A model generated the notes under the pieces. The model was not told the origin of the DNA. It ran no database searches and saw only the letters and a list, made by a program, of their open reading frames with translations. A stretch of 41,177 nt of DNA from a virus. The stretch lies in IMG/VR virus record IMGVR_UViG_3300008267_008796, positions 1-41,177 of that record. One strand, given 5' to 3'. Below are positions 40,203 to 41,177 of this stretch, piece by piece; position 1 is the first letter of the stretch; every line of letters starts with the position of its first letter. Position numbers and translations under genes: made by a program.

Positions 40203-41110
40203 TATCTACGGGCTCTGCCCAGTGCGGCTCCGGCTGGTGCTGGTTCTTCAGCGTCCATTTCAGCACCCATTTCAGCACCCATTTCAGCACCCATTTCAGC
40301 ACCCATTTCAGCATCGGCTTCGGCACCTGACAGTGGAGCAGGTGCAGCACCTGGCACACCACTGGCAGCCATACTGGTGTCTAATGCAGCAGGTTGGCCT
40401 GTGACCACACCCAGTGCTGTTTCCAGTTGTTGCTTGGAACCTTGCAAGTTTTGTACAAGCCCTTGCAATGCCGCAGTGACATCAGTGTTGAATTGTGTGG
40501 CTTGTTCCATGCCAATTTGATTGCGGATACTATCAACCAAGGCAGGCAGTTCTTTAAATTGCATCTCTGTGGTGTCTTCCAACATCGATTGCATTTTGTC
40601 TACCATGTCTTGTGCAGCCAGCACAACTTGTGCTTGCTGAACTTCTGATTCTTTCAAGAACTGGTATGCTCTACGCAAACGGCTTTCGGCAGTCAGTGTG
40701 GCCTGTGCATTGATTAGTTCTTGTTCTTCGGGAGAAGGAGTCTGACCTTTTGCCAGTTTGTCTTTGGCTGCCTTGAGCTTGGCTTCGGCTGCTGGATCAG
40801 CTGCCACGTTGCCTGTTGGCTGTGTGCCGGGTTTTGCTGCGGCACCTGCTGGGGGTGCCATGTCTTCGCTCACACGATGTGCAAGGGCCTGTTCCATCAT
40901 CACCAGTTTCAAGTAAGCAGGATTGCGCTCACTGGTGTGACGACCAGTACCACGCTGATGTTCAGCAATCACACCACGCACACGTTTCAGCATGGTCTGT
41001 GCTTCACGCACTGTGAGTTTGTCCACAGGCATCTTGGTACCAAAGTAACTTTCAAATACTCGGGACACTTGGCGGCTCTTTTTTGGCGTGGCCAGTTCAG
41101 TTAATTTCAT
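40202..41110 (-). CDS. Ala/Gln-rich helical phage protein with a Met-Gly-Ala-Glu repeat (302 aa)
   Basis: A 302-residue protein with an N-terminal segment (RQVSRVFESYFGTKMPVDKL, REAQTMLKRVRGVIAEHQ, SERNPAYLKLVMMEQALA), a long Ala/Lys/Gln helical middle (QQAQVVLAAQDMVDKMQSML) and a C-terminal low-complexity acidic tail with five AEM[GD] units. The pattern suits a scaffold-like or virion-associated protein, but no motif proves this. AGAGGA precedes the ATG. CTAAATAT lies about 30 nt upstream as a possible late promoter. Confidence 0.75.
   Translation of the reverse strand: MKLTELATPKKSRQVSRVFESYFGTKMPVDKLTVREAQTMLKRVRGVIAEHQRGTGRHTSERNPAYLKLVMMEQALAHRVSEDMAPPAGAAAKPGTQPTGNVAADPAAEAKLKAAKDKLAKGQTPSPEEQELINAQATLTAESRLRRAYQFLKESEVQQAQVVLAAQDMVDKMQSMLEDTTEMQFKELPALVDSIRNQIGMEQATQFNTDVTAALQGLVQNLQGSKQQLETALGVVTGQPAALDTSMAASGVPGAAPAPLSGAEADAEMGAEMGAEMGAEMGAEMDAEEPAPAGAALGRARR
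40254..40313 (-). repeat. 12-bp tandem repeat, five copies, in-frame
   Basis: Five 12-bp units with CCATTTCAGCA in common (plus-strand reading), encoding AEMG/AEMD in the 302-aa protein. The first unit differs by one base from the other four. It is a coding microsatellite and could change length by slippage without breaking the frame. Confidence 0.9.
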
Positions 41111-41177
41111 TTGGCAAATCCTCTTAGTTGTAGATATTTAGCCGAATTTAAACATTTTTCAAGTTCTTGATTCAGCA

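Noticed and set aside
40254-40313. CRISPR-like repeats
   Set aside because: The units are 12 bp, contiguous and in-frame coding, with no spacers.

Overview
The window is a piece of a large tailed-phage genome, most likely a T4-like myovirus of an aquatic Gram-negative (probably proteobacterial) host. The evidence is dense packing with ATGA and TAATG start/stop overlaps, virion genes (a PAAR spike tip with adjacent tail/baseplate-type proteins, and a beta-helix tail fibre), class Ia ribonucleotide reductase with glutaredoxin, an ATP-dependent DNA ligase, Hsp20, PstS, bS21, exact TATAAATA boxes like T4 late promoters, and many conserved small proteins of marine and freshwater phages. No terminase, major capsid or portal gene is present, so the taxonomy is inferred. 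A Gram-negative host is supported by a phage outer-membrane beta-barrel, a periplasmic PstS, PhoB-type boxes and six sigma70 promoters, all with exactly 17-bp spacers. No tRNA, integrase, transposon or CRISPR array was seen.

Layout. 1-5781 (mostly minus): small membrane protein, SGNH hydrolase, UV-damage endonuclease, then an operon of UDP-sugar dehydrogenase, 2OG-Fe(II) oxygenase, a TEKT/PIA-domain protein and an amidinotransferase. 5782-15325 (mostly plus): a second TEKT/PIA protein, a 50-aa gene, Pho-box-driven pstS, an outer-membrane barrel, a PHP-less C-family DNA polymerase, then a second Pho box in front of a plcP-agt-like lipid-remodelling pair, a secreted protein and a class III aminotransferase. 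15298-24640: metallophosphoesterase (plus), then on minus clpS, hsp20, rpsU, clpX, a large membrane/coiled-coil protein, DNA ligase and a string of small early-type genes. 24641-27225: tail/baseplate-type virion genes with PAAR. 27222-34443: methyltransferases, glutaredoxin, a secreted Cys-rich protein, nrdB and nrdA. 34450-41110: tail fibre, PD-(D/E)XK nuclease, an iscU / B12-type radical SAM / iscA Fe-S module, and two proteins of probable virion or scaffold role.

Most notable system. Two promoters share one architecture: CTGTAAC-N4-CTGTAAC, then 11 nt, then TAAATA. One drives pstS. The other drives a PlcP-type phospholipase followed by an Agt-type glycosyltransferase. In aquatic heterotrophic bacteria the PlcP/Agt pair replaces phospholipids by glycolipids during phosphate starvation. 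The phage therefore appears to carry a PhoB-responsive programme that both imports phosphate and recycles it from host membranes; the phage UDP-sugar dehydrogenase could even make UDP-glucuronate for such glycolipids. A second theme is proteostasis and translation takeover (ClpX, ClpS, Hsp20, bS21 in one block). A third is Fe-S assembly around a radical SAM enzyme.
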